From NCBI RefSeq assembly GCF_004364155.1, contig NZ_SOAZ01000002.1, positions 1 through 64,000 of the forward strand: DNA of 64,000 nt, in the 5' to 3' direction. This stretch comes from Fonticella tunisiensis. Lineage in GTDB: Bacteria > Bacillota > Clostridia > Clostridiales > Caloramatoraceae. Below, one piece after another: positions 42,645 to 52,896 of the stretch. Below the pieces are notes generated by a model. The model worked only from the letters and a program-made list of their open reading frames with translations. It was not told the origin of the DNA and searched no databases. How positions within the stretch are numbered: position 1 is the first letter of the stretch; each line of letters starts with the position of its first letter. The position numbers and the translations under genes were made by a program.

Positions 42645-43392
42645 TTTATCGATGTCCTTCGGAGGAATAAAGGCTTTGTCGAATATAAATCTCGAGGTTG
42701 AAAGAGGAGAAATAATAGGGCTTATTGGTCCAAATGGGGCGGGTAAAACAACCTTTTTTAACCTTTTAACGGGCATTTACTCTCCAACGGAAGGAGAAAT
42801 AGAATATAACCTCAAGAAAAGGGGAACATCAAAAAATATAAAGCCCCACAAGATCATAGGCTATGGAATTTCAAGAACCTTTCAGAATATAAGACTATTT
42901 AAAAACATGACGGTTTTAGAAAATGTACTCATAGGATTTCATAACAATTTTAGATATGGTTTAGGGGCATCAGTTTTAAGGCTTCCTTTCTTTTATAAAA
43001 ATGAAAAAGAAGCATATATTGAGGCCATGAACCTATTAAGTATATTTAGTCTTTCAGATAAGGCAGATGAATTTGCAGGCAACCTTCCCTACGGAGAGCA
43101 GAGAAAACTTGAAATCGCAAGGGCCCTTGCTGCGGAACCTCAGCTTCTTCTTCTTGATGAACCTGCTGCAGGCATGAACCCAAGGGAGACACAGGAGCTT
43201 ATGGAACTTATAAAATGGATAAAGGATAGGTTTAATTTAACAATTATACTTATAGAACATGACATGTCTTTAGTTATGAATGTATGTAAAAGAATATTCG
43301 TATTTGACTATGGAATACTTATAGCTCAGGGTACTCCACAGGAGATTCAAAACAATCCTGCAGTTATTAAGGCTTATCTTGGAGGTGAATGA
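42622..43392 (+). CDS. livG: Branched-chain amino-acid ABC ATPase LivG
   Basis: A 256-aa ATPase: Walker A GPNGAGKTT (about residue 34), SRTFQNIRLFKNMTVLENVL typical of LivG, signature region LPYGEQRKLEIARALA and Walker B LLLLDEPAAGMNPRE. AAAGGAGGG precedes ATG. It overlaps livM at its 5' end and livF at its 3' end, so these are translated as a coupled set. Confidence 0.94.
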   Translation: MPVLRVSNLSMSFGGIKALSNINLEVERGEIIGLIGPNGAGKTTFFNLLTGIYSPTEGEIEYNLKKRGTSKNIKPHKIIGYGISRTFQNIRLFKNMTVLENVLIGFHNNFRYGLGASVLRLPFFYKNEKEAYIEAMNLLSIFSLSDKADEFAGNLPYGEQRKLEIARALAAEPQLLLLDEPAAGMNPRETQELMELIKWIKDRFNLTIILIEHDMSLVMNVCKRIFVFDYGILIAQGTPQEIQNNPAVIKAYLGGE

Positions 43393-44099
43393 TGATGATT
43401 GAACTTATAAATGTGAATGTATATTATGGCATTATTCATGCACTGAAGGGTATAAGTTTTCATATAGATGAAGGAGAAATAGTTACAATAATAGGTGCCA
43501 ACGGAGCAGGAAAGACAACAACACTTAAGGCTATATCAGGAATCCAGAGGATAAAAAGCGGCAGCATAATGTTTAATGGGAAGGATATAAGCAAATCTTC
43601 AGCCACGGATATAGTGGGCCTTGGTATTTCACATGTACCCGAAGGAAGAAGGATATTTTCAAACATGACAGTTATGGAAAATTTGGAGATGGGTGCCTTT
43701 TTAAGAAAGGACAAGGCTGAAATAAAAAAGGACTTCAACAAAGTTTTTGAGCTGTTTCCAAGGCTTCTCGAGAGAAAGAACCAGCTTGCGGGAACCCTGT
43801 CTGGAGGTGAACAGCAGATGCTTGCAATAGGGCGTGGACTAATGTCAAAGCCAAAGCTTCTACTGCTTGATGAACCTTCCATGGGCCTTGCACCAATAGT
43901 TGTTAAAGAAATATTTGAAATAATAAAGGATATAAATAAAGAGGGAACAACAATACTTCTCGTTGAACAGAACGCCAACATGGCTCTCCAGACGGCAGAC
44001 AGGGCATATATTATAAGGAACGGAGAAATAGATATAGAAGGCAGGGCAGAGGACCTTCTAAAGGATGAAACAGTAAGGAAGGCCTATCTTGGAGGGTAA
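43392..44099 (+). CDS. livF: Branched-chain amino-acid ABC ATPase LivF
   Basis: A 235-aa ATPase paired with LivG: Walker A GANGAGKTT, SHVPEGRRIFSNMTVMENLEMGAF, signature LSGGEQQML and LLLLDEPSMGLAP. Three consecutive ATGs (43389, 43392, 43395) follow GGAGGTGA; 43392 or 43395 give better spacing. The livG stop is embedded in this start region. Last gene of the operon. Confidence 0.93.
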   Translation: MMIELINVNVYYGIIHALKGISFHIDEGEIVTIIGANGAGKTTTLKAISGIQRIKSGSIMFNGKDISKSSATDIVGLGISHVPEGRRIFSNMTVMENLEMGAFLRKDKAEIKKDFNKVFELFPRLLERKNQLAGTLSGGEQQMLAIGRGLMSKPKLLLLDEPSMGLAPIVVKEIFEIIKDINKEGTTILLVEQNANMALQTADRAYIIRNGEIDIEGRAEDLLKDETVRKAYLGG

Positions 44100-44135
44100 A
44101 AATAAATATACAAAAACAGGTTTTTATGGAAATGT

Positions 44136-44168
44136 AGCAAGGGGCTTTACAACAGCCCCTTGCTTTTC
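44136..44168 (+). terminator. Terminator of the liv operon
   Basis: AGCAAGGGGCT (44136-44146) pairs with AGCCCCTTGCT (44154-44164), then TTTT. Confidence 0.9.
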
Positions 44169-44316
44169 AATTTTTTGACGTGGAACATGCTGCTATACGA
44201 TTATGAATTTTTTTATAGAATTATGATTAAAATAAAAACAATATAAGCTAAAAATATGCTCTTATCTTATTAAAAAATTCATCTTAGAATTAATAGAAAT
44301 TTATTATTTTTAGATA

Positions 44317-44345
44317 TTGAAATTCTTTATCAAGTAGAATATAAT
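44317..44345 (+). promoter_or_regulatory. Promoter of the NADH oxidase gene
   Basis: TTGAAA (44317-44322), 17 bp, TATAAT (44340-44345), 44 bp before the start codon. Confidence 0.7.
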
Positions 44346-44388
44346 TATTGTTAAGTTAGTAATTTATCAAATGAAGGGAGTAATACAT

Positions 44389-45717
44389 ATGAAGATAGCT
44401 GTTATAGGATGTACACATGCTGGAACAGCAGCTATAACTAATGCGGCAAAATTATATCCTGAAGCTGAAATAACTGTATATGAGAGGAATGACAATATAT
44501 CATTTTTATCCTGCGGTATAGCGCTTTACGTAGGAGGAGTAGTTAAGGATCCTAAGGGGCTTTTCTACTGCTCACCAGAAATACTTGCAGAAATGGGAGT
44601 AAAGACAAAGATGCTCCATGATGTGCTTGAAGTGGATACCGACGGGAAGAAGCTAAAGGTTAAGAACTTACAAACCAATGAAGTATTTGAGGATACCTTT
44701 GATAAGCTTATTATAACGACGGGTTCATGGCCGATTGTTCCAGGGATTGAGGGGATAGATTTAGAAAATATAGTCCTTTCCAAGAATTATTCCCATTCAA
44801 ACACTATAATTGAAAAGTCAAAGGAAGCTAAAAATATTGTGGTAGTTGGCGCCGGCTATATAGGCGTAGAGCTTGTTGAGGCCTTCCAGGTAAATGGAAA
44901 GAACGTGACTTTAATTGACAGCATGGATAGAATACTCAGCAAATATCTTGATAAGGAATTCACAGATATGGCGGAAAAGGCCCTTTCTGATAATGGAATA
45001 AAGCTTGCCCTTGGACAGACGGTTGTTAAATTCGAAGGCAAAAATGGAAGGGTATCAAAGGTTATTACAGACAAGGGTGAATATGAAGCAGATCTTGTAA
45101 TACTCTGCATAGGGTTCAGGCCAAACACGGAGCTATTTAAAGGACAGCTTGATATGCTTCCAAACGGTGCAATTATAGTTGATGAATATATGCAAACAAG
45201 CAAGAAGGACGTGTTTGCAGCAGGTGATAGTGCAACTGTAATATATAACCCAACTGGAAAAAGGGAATATATCCCCCTTGCAACAAATGCCGTTCGTATG
45301 GGAACCCTTGTTGCTAGAAACCTCGTAAAGCCAACCACCAAGTATATTGGAACCCAGGGAACTTCAGGAATTAAGATATATGATTACAATATAGCCTCAA
45401 CAGGCCTTACTGAAAGCGCTGCTAAAGCCCAGGGAATTGATGCCCTGGCAGTAACAGTTAAGGACAGCTACCGTCCTGAATTTATGCCAACATATGATGA
45501 GGCTACATTAAAGGTTGTATATGAAAAGGATTCAAGAAGGATACTGGGTGCACAGATTATATCAAAGGCAGATTTAACACAGTCGATAAACACTATGTCA
45601 GTATGTATACAGAACAGAATGACAATAGATGAACTTGCATTTGTTGATTTCTTCTTCCAGCCACACTACAACAAACCATGGAACCTCCTAAACATTGCGG
45701 GATTGAATGCAAAGTAA
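44389..45717 (+). CDS. NADH oxidase / CoA-disulfide reductase family flavoenzyme
   Basis: A 442-aa FAD enzyme with a single active-site cysteine (FLSCGIALYVGG, about residue 42), as in water-forming NADH oxidases (Nox) and CoA-disulfide or NADH peroxidases. FAD site at the N-terminus (IAVIGCTHAGTAA, somewhat unusual), NAD site VVVGAGYIGVELVEA (about 150), FAD ribityl site VFAAGDSATV (about 278), and a dimerisation domain to the end. It probably removes oxygen or reduces disulfides in an anaerobe. AAGGGAG precedes ATG 44389. It has its own promoter and terminator. Confidence 0.9.
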   Translation: MKIAVIGCTHAGTAAITNAAKLYPEAEITVYERNDNISFLSCGIALYVGGVVKDPKGLFYCSPEILAEMGVKTKMLHDVLEVDTDGKKLKVKNLQTNEVFEDTFDKLIITTGSWPIVPGIEGIDLENIVLSKNYSHSNTIIEKSKEAKNIVVVGAGYIGVELVEAFQVNGKNVTLIDSMDRILSKYLDKEFTDMAEKALSDNGIKLALGQTVVKFEGKNGRVSKVITDKGEYEADLVILCIGFRPNTELFKGQLDMLPNGAIIVDEYMQTSKKDVFAAGDSATVIYNPTGKREYIPLATNAVRMGTLVARNLVKPTTKYIGTQGTSGIKIYDYNIASTGLTESAAKAQGIDALAVTVKDSYRPEFMPTYDEATLKVVYEKDSRRILGAQIISKADLTQSINTMSVCIQNRMTIDELAFVDFFFQPHYNKPWNLLNIAGLNAK

Positions 45718-45750
45718 ATATAACAGAAAACCCGTATCCTTGATATATGT

Positions 45751-45788
45751 AAGGCTGTTGACATATATATTATGTCAGCAGCTTTTTT
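45751..45788 (+). terminator. Terminator after the NADH oxidase gene
   Basis: AAGGCTGTTGACATA (45751-45765) pairs, with G-T pairs, with TATGTCAGCAGCTTT (from 45771), ending in T6. Confidence 0.8.
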
Positions 45789-45880
45789 CCTTATGTTACA
45801 TTGATAATTATTGATATGATACAAACCCCGGGGTTAAACTATATATAAGCAGGATTTTAATTCCAAAAAGGGTGAAGAAA

Positions 45881-46200
45881 ATGAAGGATTATAAATATAT
45901 GATACATAACTATAAAATCATTGGAGATAAATATTTAAAAGAAGGTAAGCCTTTAAGAGCCCTCAGATTTTACAACAAAGCCTATATCTATGAAGGATAA
46001 AAAATCCAGGATATCCATACAGTTTTCCAAATCTGGCTGTAATGTATAAAGAAGATGGGGAATATGAAAAGGCCCTGAGGGATGTAATAAAAACTGTTAA
46101 ACTAAACCCGGAATTTATTAAATATATAAAGAAGGATGAGGAACTTGAGCCCATTAAAAAATTAGAAGCATATAAAATCATGTTTGAAAATGAAAGATGA
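45881..46200 (+). pseudogene. TPR-repeat protein gene broken by a frameshift
   Basis: ATG 45881 opens a frame MKDYKYMIHNYKIIGDKYLK... with YLKEGKPLRALRFYNKAYIYEG, a typical TPR helix pair, and stops at 45998-46000. In the -1 frame, reading resumes at once as IKNPGYPYSFPNLAVMYKEDGEYEKALRDVIKTVKLNPEF, a second TPR pair, running to TGA 46198-46200. The join lies at GGATAAAAAATCC, a run of six A. One missing base (real or a sequencing error) explains it; the intact product would be about 106 aa. GGGTGAAG precedes ATG. Confidence 0.75.
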
Positions 46201-46274
46201 AAACTAATGGTGACTAACAAAGAAATGGAAGTGGAATAATAAGCAGGGAAGGAATTTTGAAGGAGAGGTATTTT

Positions 46275-47204
46275 ATGAAAAAGCTTTCTATGCTTATCCT
46301 GCTTATGTTATTTACTTTAACAGTCGGATGCAGTAAAAACGATAAACTGAATAATATAAACGCTAATATATTAAACGAAAGGCCATACGATGTTGCTATG
46401 AAGCAGGACCTTCTCTGCCTTATGATGGCGTATCCGGATCATGCAGTTAATGTTGAGAAAAGCAGTGATGGGAAGGTTTACCTGGTTATGAAATCAGGCA
46501 ATAAAATTCTTTATGATGATAAAAAGCAAAAGAGCTTTAACGAAAAGCTTCAAAACCCTGATCTTCAGGATATGATGGAGCAAGTTTACCCCCTTGATAA
46601 TCTTAATAAACTGATGGATGAAAACTTTGACCCGGGGCGTTTCAGGGTATATCCTCTGCTTAAAGAGGTATATGGTGGAACAAAGGAACAGGTTCAGAAA
46701 AACCTTGTAAATGTAAATATAGGAGTACAGTTTAACAAAAACAATGGCGCTGCTGAGGCTCTAAATTCTGTTATGAAGGAGCTTATACCCCTTGCTCAAA
46801 GGCGTAAGGATGTTGCGTCATGTGTATTTCCAAGCAGTGGGACCTTCAATTACAGGGTAATTTCAGGAACGAACCAGTTAAGTCCCCATGCCTTTGGAAT
46901 TGCAATAGATCTTGCAAGGGATAAGCGTGACTATTGGAAATGGGCTTCAAGGGAGCAGGGAGAGGAGAGAATAAAATCCTATCCTCCTGAAATTCCAAAA
47001 ATATTTGAGAAGTACGGGTTTGTATGGGGTGGCAAGTGGGGCCATTTTGATACGCTTCACTTTGAATACAGGCCGGAAATAATACTTAAGGCAAGATATT
47101 TCAGCGACAGGTATGACATAAATAAGCCCTGGTATGGAGATTTACCGGTTGAAAGTTTGGATAGTCAGAGATATATAGAAATCATTGACAATATCTTTGA
47201 TTAA
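46275..47204 (+). CDS. M15-family D-Ala-D-Ala carboxypeptidase-like lipoprotein
   Basis: A 309-aa lipoprotein with lipobox TVGC (Cys about 19). The C-terminal half is a peptidase M15C/VanY-like domain: VISGTNQLSPHAFGIAIDLA (zinc His and Asp, about residues 195-215) and WGGKWGHFDTLHFEYR (catalytic Glu/zinc His, about 255-275). It would trim peptidoglycan peptides outside the membrane. ATG 46275 follows GGAGAGG at 7 nt; the ATG at 46257 overlaps it. The N-terminal 100 residues have no recognised domain. Confidence 0.85.
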   Translation: MKKLSMLILLMLFTLTVGCSKNDKLNNINANILNERPYDVAMKQDLLCLMMAYPDHAVNVEKSSDGKVYLVMKSGNKILYDDKKQKSFNEKLQNPDLQDMMEQVYPLDNLNKLMDENFDPGRFRVYPLLKEVYGGTKEQVQKNLVNVNIGVQFNKNNGAAEALNSVMKELIPLAQRRKDVASCVFPSSGTFNYRVISGTNQLSPHAFGIAIDLARDKRDYWKWASREQGEERIKSYPPEIPKIFEKYGFVWGGKWGHFDTLHFEYRPEIILKARYFSDRYDINKPWYGDLPVESLDSQRYIEIIDNIFD

Positions 47205-47234
47205 ATAGGATGAAGAAAATTCATCCTATTTTTT
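47204..47234 (+). terminator. Terminator after the M15 peptidase gene
   Basis: AATAGGATGAA (47204-47214) pairs with TTCATCCTATT (47220-47230), then a T run. Confidence 0.88.
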
Positions 47235-47340
47235 ATAAAGGATTTCATTTTACATTAATAACTAATAGAATAAATAGTGAGGATATGGTATACTGTAATG
47301 ATAACAATTTAATTATCTTAACAATATGGAGATGGTTGAT

Positions 47341-49659
47341 ATGAAACTGTGTTCAATTTGTAATAAAAATATAGCTACAGTATTTGCAACAAAAATAGAA
47401 AATGGAAAGACGGAGGTTGTTGGCGTATGTATTCAGTGCGCTAAAAAGATGGGCTTTCCGGTAATAGACCAGATAATGCAGCAGGCAGGTATTTCCCAGG
47501 AGGACTTTGAAAATCTAACCGAACAGATGAACAGCATGCTTCAGGATATTGATTTGGAAAACATGAATGTAGAAAATATAGATATGGGAACAATGAGTAT
47601 AGATAATGATGATAAGAACAATTTCTTTTCAAAGCTTTTCGGAGGTGTCTATAGTTCAAAGAATGAAAATAAAAATGAAGCAAAGGAAGGTAATAAAGAC
47701 CAGAACTTTAAGGTAAGGGAAAAGGGAAAGCACGAAGGTAAAAAAAAGAAAAGGAAGTATCTCGATATCTATGGCACAAATTTAACTGAAAAGGCAAGAA
47801 ACAACCTTGTTGATAGAGTTATAGGAAGACATAGGGAGATAGACAGGGTAATACAAATATTAAATAGAAGAACTAAAAATAATCCTATTCTTATTGGTGA
47901 ACCTGGTGTTGGAAAAACAGCCATTGCAGAGGGCCTTGCGGTCAGAATAGCAGAAAAACAGGTTCCTGCAAAGCTTTATGATGCAGAGGTATATCTTTTA
48001 GACCTTACTTCAATTGTTGCTGGAACTCAGTTTAGGGGCCAATTTGAGGGAAGGATGAAAGCCATAATAGACGAGGCAAAGGAAGATGGCAATGTAATAC
48101 TTGTAATAGACGAGGTACACAACATTATAGGTGCAGGTGAAGCTCAGGGAGGGGCGCTAAACGCAGCAAACATTCTAAAGCCTGCCCTGGCTCGCGGTGA
48201 AATACAGGTGATAGGGGCCACAACCCTTGAAGAATATAGAAAATATATTGAAAAGGATTCAGCCCTTGAAAGAAGATTCCAGCCCGTTCTTGTTGATGAG
48301 CCTACTGTTGAAGAGACCATCGAGATACTTAAGGGTATTAAACATTATTATGAGGAATATCATAAGGTTGTAATATCCGACGAAGTGATTGAGGCCGCTG
48401 CAAAGCTTTCAGAAAGATACATTACAGACAGATATCTTCCCGATAAGGCAATAGACGTTATAGACGAGGCAAGTTCAAGGGCAAACTTAAAAAACAAAGG
48501 GCTTGTTGAACTTAAGGCACTTAGAGAGGAACTTGAGAATGTTGAATTTCATATGCAGGAGGCTGCAGATAGGGGGGACTATGAAAAGGCAGCAGAGTAT
48601 AAGACGGAAAAGTTCAGAATTGAAGCAAAGATAAGGGATATCGAGAAGGAATGGGGAGAGATAAGGCTAACCGTTGAGGATATTGCCTTTGTAATAGAAT
48701 CCTGGACTAAAATCCCCGTTCACAGCATCACCGAGGAGGAGTCAGAAAAGCTTTTAAACCTTGAAAACAGGCTTCATAGAAGGGTTATAGGGCAGCATGA
48801 GGCAATTGTTGCCCTGTCAAGGGCAATAAGAAGAAATCGCCTTGGTTTTAGAAGGAAGAGAAAGCCGTCATCCTTTATATTTGTAGGTCCAACGGGAGTT
48901 GGTAAAACGGAGCTTGCAAAGTCCATTGCAGTGGAGCTCTTCGGTAGCGAAGAGGCGCTTATTAGAATTGACATGACGGAGTATATGGAAAAGCATACGG
49001 TATCAAAATTAATTGGGGCTCCTCCGGGATATGTTGGATATGATGAAGGTGGACAGCTTACTGAAAAGGTTAGAAGAAGGCCCTATTCGGTAATACTCCT
49101 TGATGAAATAGAGAAGGCCCATCCTGATGTGTTTAATATGCTTCTTCAAATACTAGAGGATGGAAGGCTTACTGACAGCCAGGGAAGAACGGTATACTTT
49201 GAAAACACCGTAATTATAATGACTTCTAACGCAGGAACCAACTTTAAATCAAGCGGAATGGGCTTTGCAAAGGAAAGCTATAACGCACTTGAAAGTCATG
49301 TAAAGGATGCACTTAAGGAGTTCTTCAGGCCTGAATTTTTAAATAGAGTGGACGAAGTCATCGTGTTTAAGCCCCTTGAAAGGGAGGAGCTTTATAAGAT
49401 AATCGACCTTATGATCAGGGAGGTTTCAGATGAGTTAAGGGAAAAGAACATGTCCCTTGAGGTTTCTGATGAAGCTAAGGAGTTTATACTCAAGAAAGGA
49501 TATGACGAAAAGTACGGAGCCAGACCCCTTAGAAGGGCAATTCAGAGGTATATTGAGGATGAAATAACAGAACAGTATCTCCTTAAGAGGTTTAAGGAAG
49601 GTGATCATATTAAAGCCGCAGTTAAGGATGATGGCATAACCCTTGAAAAAGTTAGATAA
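47341..49659 (+). CDS. clpE: ClpE-like AAA+ unfoldase with N-terminal zinc finger
   Basis: A 772-aa Hsp100 protein. N-terminal CSICN...CIQCA zinc finger (residues 3-35) in place of the Clp-N repeat; a variable acidic/Lys-rich linker; first AAA domain (about 160-340) with [12 protein letters not shown]-like coiled segment (about 395-440); second AAA domain (about 480-690) with [12 protein letters not shown] in [10 protein letters not shown] is at the position of the ClpP-docking loop. This order matches ClpE. It feeds unfolded proteins to ClpP. No CtsR-type operator was recognised upstream. ATG 47341 follows GGAG at 9 nt. Confidence 0.88.
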   Translation: MKLCSICNKNIATVFATKIENGKTEVVGVCIQCAKKMGFPVIDQIMQQAGISQEDFENLTEQMNSMLQDIDLENMNVENIDMGTMSIDNDDKNNFFSKLFGGVYSSKNENKNEAKEGNKDQNFKVREKGKHEGKKKKRKYLDIYGTNLTEKARNNLVDRVIGRHREIDRVIQILNRRTKNNPILIGEPGVGKTAIAEGLAVRIAEKQVPAKLYDAEVYLLDLTSIVAGTQFRGQFEGRMKAIIDEAKEDGNVILVIDEVHNIIGAGEAQGGALNAANILKPALARGEIQVIGATTLEEYRKYIEKDSALERRFQPVLVDEPTVEETIEILKGIKHYYEEYHKVVISDEVIEAAAKLSERYITDRYLPDKAIDVIDEASSRANLKNKGLVELKALREELENVEFHMQEAADRGDYEKAAEYKTEKFRIEAKIRDIEKEWGEIRLTVEDIAFVIESWTKIPVHSITEEESEKLLNLENRLHRRVIGQHEAIVALSRAIRRNRLGFRRKRKPSSFIFVGPTGVGKTELAKSIAVELFGSEEALIRIDMTEYMEKHTVSKLIGAPPGYVGYDEGGQLTEKVRRRPYSVILLDEIEKAHPDVFNMLLQILEDGRLTDSQGRTVYFENTVIIMTSNAGTNFKSSGMGFAKESYNALESHVKDALKEFFRPEFLNRVDEVIVFKPLEREELYKIIDLMIREVSDELREKNMSLEVSDEAKEFILKKGYDEKYGARPLRRAIQRYIEDEITEQYLLKRFKEGDHIKAAVKDDGITLEKVR

Positions 49660-49712
49660 AGCAATTCTTAAGGTTAGTAGTTCCATAGGCACAAATCAAG
49701 TTGATTTATAAA

Positions 49713-49752
49713 AACAAAAACCACTGTCAAATTTGATGGTGGTTTTTGTTAT
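49713..49752 (+). terminator. Terminator after clpE
   Basis: AACAAAAACCAC (49713-49724) pairs with GTGGTTTTTGTT (49739-49750). Confidence 0.8.
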
Positions 49753-49912
49753 ATGTTTATTCGATTCTTCAGCGATAATTCATATATTATATATCAATAG
49801 TTAATTTTTGATAATATCCTTAGCTATATTTATATGTTATATTGTTTTATATAACTATTTATGTAAACAGAGATAGAAGGAAAATACAGAGTAATATTAA
49901 GAGGTGAAGCAT

Positions 49913-51487
49913 ATGTTAAAGCCCGGGGATATTCTAGACGGGAAGTATGAGGTCATTAGAGTTCTTGGCCAGGGTGGTATGGGTATAGTTTATCTATGCG
50001 TCAATAAAAGGCTTGGAAATCTGTGGGCAATAAAGGAAATAAAAAATGAGCTCAAGGAAAGGATTGATTTTCTAGCGGAGCCTAACATACTTAAAAAGCT
50101 AAGTCATCCAGGCATACCGAGGATAGTTGACATATTTAATGAAGGGGATAACCTTTATATAGTTGAAGACTACATTGAAGGAGAGACCCTTGAAAAGCTG
50201 GTTTTAAGGGAAGGAAGGCTCAGCAGAGAAAGAATATACGATATTGCCAGTGAACTTTGCGATATATTATCATACCTTCACAGCTTTAATCCTCCTATTA
50301 TATACAGGGATTTAAAACCATCCAACATAATCATATCACCCGATGGAAAGGCTAAACTTATAGATTTTGGTATATCAAGGATATATAAGGAAAATCAAAG
50401 CAGCGATACGATTCTTATGGGCTCGAGGGGATATGCTGCCCCTGAGCAGTATACCGGAGTTCAGTCAAACAAGCAAACGGATATATATGGTCTTGGGGCA
50501 ACCCTTTACTTTATGGCGTCTGGAGAGGTTCCCCCTATGGTAATAGATATTTCACGTGATAAGAATAACATAGATGAAAATTTGGGCAAAATAATAGAAA
50601 AGGCTATGAGAACAAATATAAGCGAAAGATATTCCACCGTAGAGGAATTAAAGCATGAACTGAATGTTCTTAAGGATGAAAATAAAACATTTTTTATCGA
50701 TGATTACAAAAAAACTGAAACTAAAACAATGGTTATGGAAGATAATAGTCCTTTTGAACTTAAGAAAAAAAGAGATAAAAAGGGACTTGTAAAGGCCCTT
50801 GCAGGTTTTGCAGCTTTAGTTTTTATAATCTATTCTCTGCTGCATGTTATACCTTGGCAGGATAAAAAGGAAAAAACGGCTTCTATGGATAACAAAAATT
50901 CTATCTCAGATAACAAACCTCAGGAAAGCAGTCAGCAAAAAGAGTCGCCTTCAGTTAACAAGAATAATGAAGTTAAACATGTGGCATCGGATGCCAGTGT
51001 TGAAGGATTATTTTACTGGGATTCCCCTGTAGTAAAAAAAACCTCCGATAAGGATGATGACAGATCAAAGGGAAGGGGGAAATACAAATACCTGGAAGAC
51101 CATGAAACAGAAAGCCTTTTATACAAATTGAACCCAGCCGCGCTTAACGGCAAGTATGATAACAAGGTTACACTTAAACTGGAATATATGGAGTTTACAG
51201 AGAAACAGATAATTGCCTACTGTGTAGTTGAAAGCAGTTTATTAAATGGATTAATAATTTCCAGGGATAAAACATACCTGATGGGAGATGATGGCAGGTA
51301 TTCGAAGGCAAGCCTTATATCCCCAGGTGGAACCTCTATCTCTGGAGGTTTAAAAAAGCAGAATATAAAAATTGTTTTTAATAGGCTTGATCTTAATACA
51401 GACAGAATAATTTTAAAGAGTACAATAAGCTTAAAGGATGTTCCAGATAGCACAGAAAACATAAACCTTGTGGTTAATGTAAAGTGA
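49913..51487 (+). CDS. Membrane-anchored Ser/Thr protein kinase without PASTA domains
   Basis: A 524-aa Hanks-type kinase. The kinase domain (about residues 8-260) has LGQGGMGIVYL, the Lys in WAIKEIK, IYRDLKPSN (Tyr replaces the His of HRD, common in bacterial kinases), IDFGISR and GSRGYAAPEQY. A Lys-rich segment precedes one membrane helix (about 290-308, KALAGFAALVFIIYSLL). The extracytoplasmic part (about 310-524) is Lys/Ser-rich and then folds into an unrecognised domain; there are no PASTA repeats and no adjacent PP2C phosphatase. Start ATG 49913 follows AGAGGTGA. An orphan sensor kinase. Confidence 0.88.
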   Translation: MLKPGDILDGKYEVIRVLGQGGMGIVYLCVNKRLGNLWAIKEIKNELKERIDFLAEPNILKKLSHPGIPRIVDIFNEGDNLYIVEDYIEGETLEKLVLREGRLSRERIYDIASELCDILSYLHSFNPPIIYRDLKPSNIIISPDGKAKLIDFGISRIYKENQSSDTILMGSRGYAAPEQYTGVQSNKQTDIYGLGATLYFMASGEVPPMVIDISRDKNNIDENLGKIIEKAMRTNISERYSTVEELKHELNVLKDENKTFFIDDYKKTETKTMVMEDNSPFELKKKRDKKGLVKALAGFAALVFIIYSLLHVIPWQDKKEKTASMDNKNSISDNKPQESSQQKESPSVNKNNEVKHVASDASVEGLFYWDSPVVKKTSDKDDDRSKGRGKYKYLEDHETESLLYKLNPAALNGKYDNKVTLKLEYMEFTEKQIIAYCVVESSLLNGLIISRDKTYLMGDDGRYSKASLISPGGTSISGGLKKQNIKIVFNRLDLNTDRIILKSTISLKDVPDSTENINLVVNVK

Positions 51488-51660
51488 TATAACTTATAAC
51501 TGCTTCCATCCATACTTAAAACACTTTTTATGGGGGTTGAAACAAAGTTAGCGCAGCTTGATGGAGAGTGGAATTATATATTTCTCTTCATCATATAATT
51601 TGATATTTACAACTGGTATTAGTACCTGGTATTATTTATATATATGATGGAGGGATTTAT

Positions 51661-52488
51661 ATGAGTAAAATTAAATTTGTTACTGACAGTACGGCATATA
51701 TAGAGAAGGAGTTTGCAGATAAAAACCATATAGAGATAGTGCCTTTAAAGGTGGACTTTCTTGGTAAAATAGAAAGTGAAGGGTTTCCTGGAGAGTTTGA
51801 AGAGTTCTTTGAAAGGCTTAAGGAATCAAAGGATTTTCCAAAGACATCCCAGCCTGCCATAGGGGAATTTGTAAAAGTATTTCAAGAGGCAGTTGAAGAT
51901 GGGTACGAGGTTATAGGAATATTCCTGTCATCAAAGCTTAGCGGTACCTACAGCACCGCTTGTATAGCAGCTGAGATGGTGGATCCTGACAGGATATCGG
52001 TTATAGACTCCGAGACTTCGGTTTCAAACCTCAAGCTTTTGGTAGAAAGGGGTATGGAACTTGCTGATGAAGGAAAAAGCCGCAAAGAGATAGTAGAAAT
52101 ATTAAACCTTGAAAAGAAAAACATGGGAATAAATTTAACAGTTGATACACTTGATTACCTGAGAAAAGGAGGAAGGCTTTCGGGGGCAAAGGCATTTATA
52201 GGAAGCATGTTAAATATGAAGCCTATAATAGCCCTTATAGATGGAAAGCTTGAATCCATAGGAAGGGTAAGAGGTAAAGCTAAGGCAGTTGAAACTATGA
52301 TATCAAACATACCTGAAAACGTTAAGCATATTTGCATATGCCATATATTCAGCATTGATGAGGCAGAGGGTATAAAAAATAGACTTGAAGAAAGGTTTAA
52401 AGGAGTTCCAATTTCAATTGATGTCATAGGGCCTGTAATAGGGGCACATCTTGGGCCAAAGGCACTTGGTATATGCTTCAAATGGTAG
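51661..52488 (+). CDS. DegV-family fatty-acid-binding protein
   Basis: A 275-aa DegV protein. The start KIKFVTDSTAYI and the ligand motifs TSQPAIGEF and SSKLSGTYSTA are typical; the C-terminal lobe has LDYLRKGGRLSGAKAFIG and GPVIGAHLGPKALG. Some family members (FakB) hand fatty acids to the kinase FakA for phosphorylation; fakA is not in this window. TGGAGGG lies upstream of ATG. It is followed immediately by a decayed MITE copy. Confidence 0.92.
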   Translation: MSKIKFVTDSTAYIEKEFADKNHIEIVPLKVDFLGKIESEGFPGEFEEFFERLKESKDFPKTSQPAIGEFVKVFQEAVEDGYEVIGIFLSSKLSGTYSTACIAAEMVDPDRISVIDSETSVSNLKLLVERGMELADEGKSRKEIVEILNLEKKNMGINLTVDTLDYLRKGGRLSGAKAFIGSMLNMKPIIALIDGKLESIGRVRGKAKAVETMISNIPENVKHICICHIFSIDEAEGIKNRLEERFKGVPISIDVIGPVIGAHLGPKALGICFKW

Positions 52489-52514
52489 AATCTCTTGTGG
52501 TGTTTTTGGATTTT

Positions 52515-52575
52515 AAAGGCGCTGCGATAAAAAATATATTTCATTTCACTAATACGTTTGTGCAAGGAAGTTCTA
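52515..52575. mobile_element. MITE-like element, decayed copy E
   Basis: GGCGCTGCGATAAAAAATAT-ATTTCAT at about 52518-52544, then AATACGTTTGTGCAAGGAAGTTCTA, match the left arm of copies A-D. The right arm and recognisable terminal repeats are missing. The surrounding 400-bp gap between degV and the M16 peptidase holds only this fragment and AT-rich sequence that I cannot assign. Confidence 0.6.
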
Positions 52576-52896
52576 GATGAAGGGATGGCTGATAAGGCCT
52601 CCCGTTATTTTTTTGGCCTATATCTGTATTTTACGATCTTTTCAATTTGATCATTTTGTTTTCAAGCAAACAAATCTTAAAATCACCTGCTTTATTTTAA
52701 AATGAATAGAAATATGCAATCGATGTTTGCATACCATTATATGGAGGATTTTCTATGAACGTATAGAATATAAATATTAATTCTCCAATTTGATAAAAAT
52801 ATTAATAATTAGGTTTATAATTAATTTGAATTGTTGTTTTGGAGAATTATATATCATGAATAGATCCAGTTATATTTTGAAAGGAGTAGTGCAGAA

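Noticed and set aside
43460-43981. 173-codon minus-strand frame within livF
   Set aside because: Complement of a conserved ATPase gene; no start signals.
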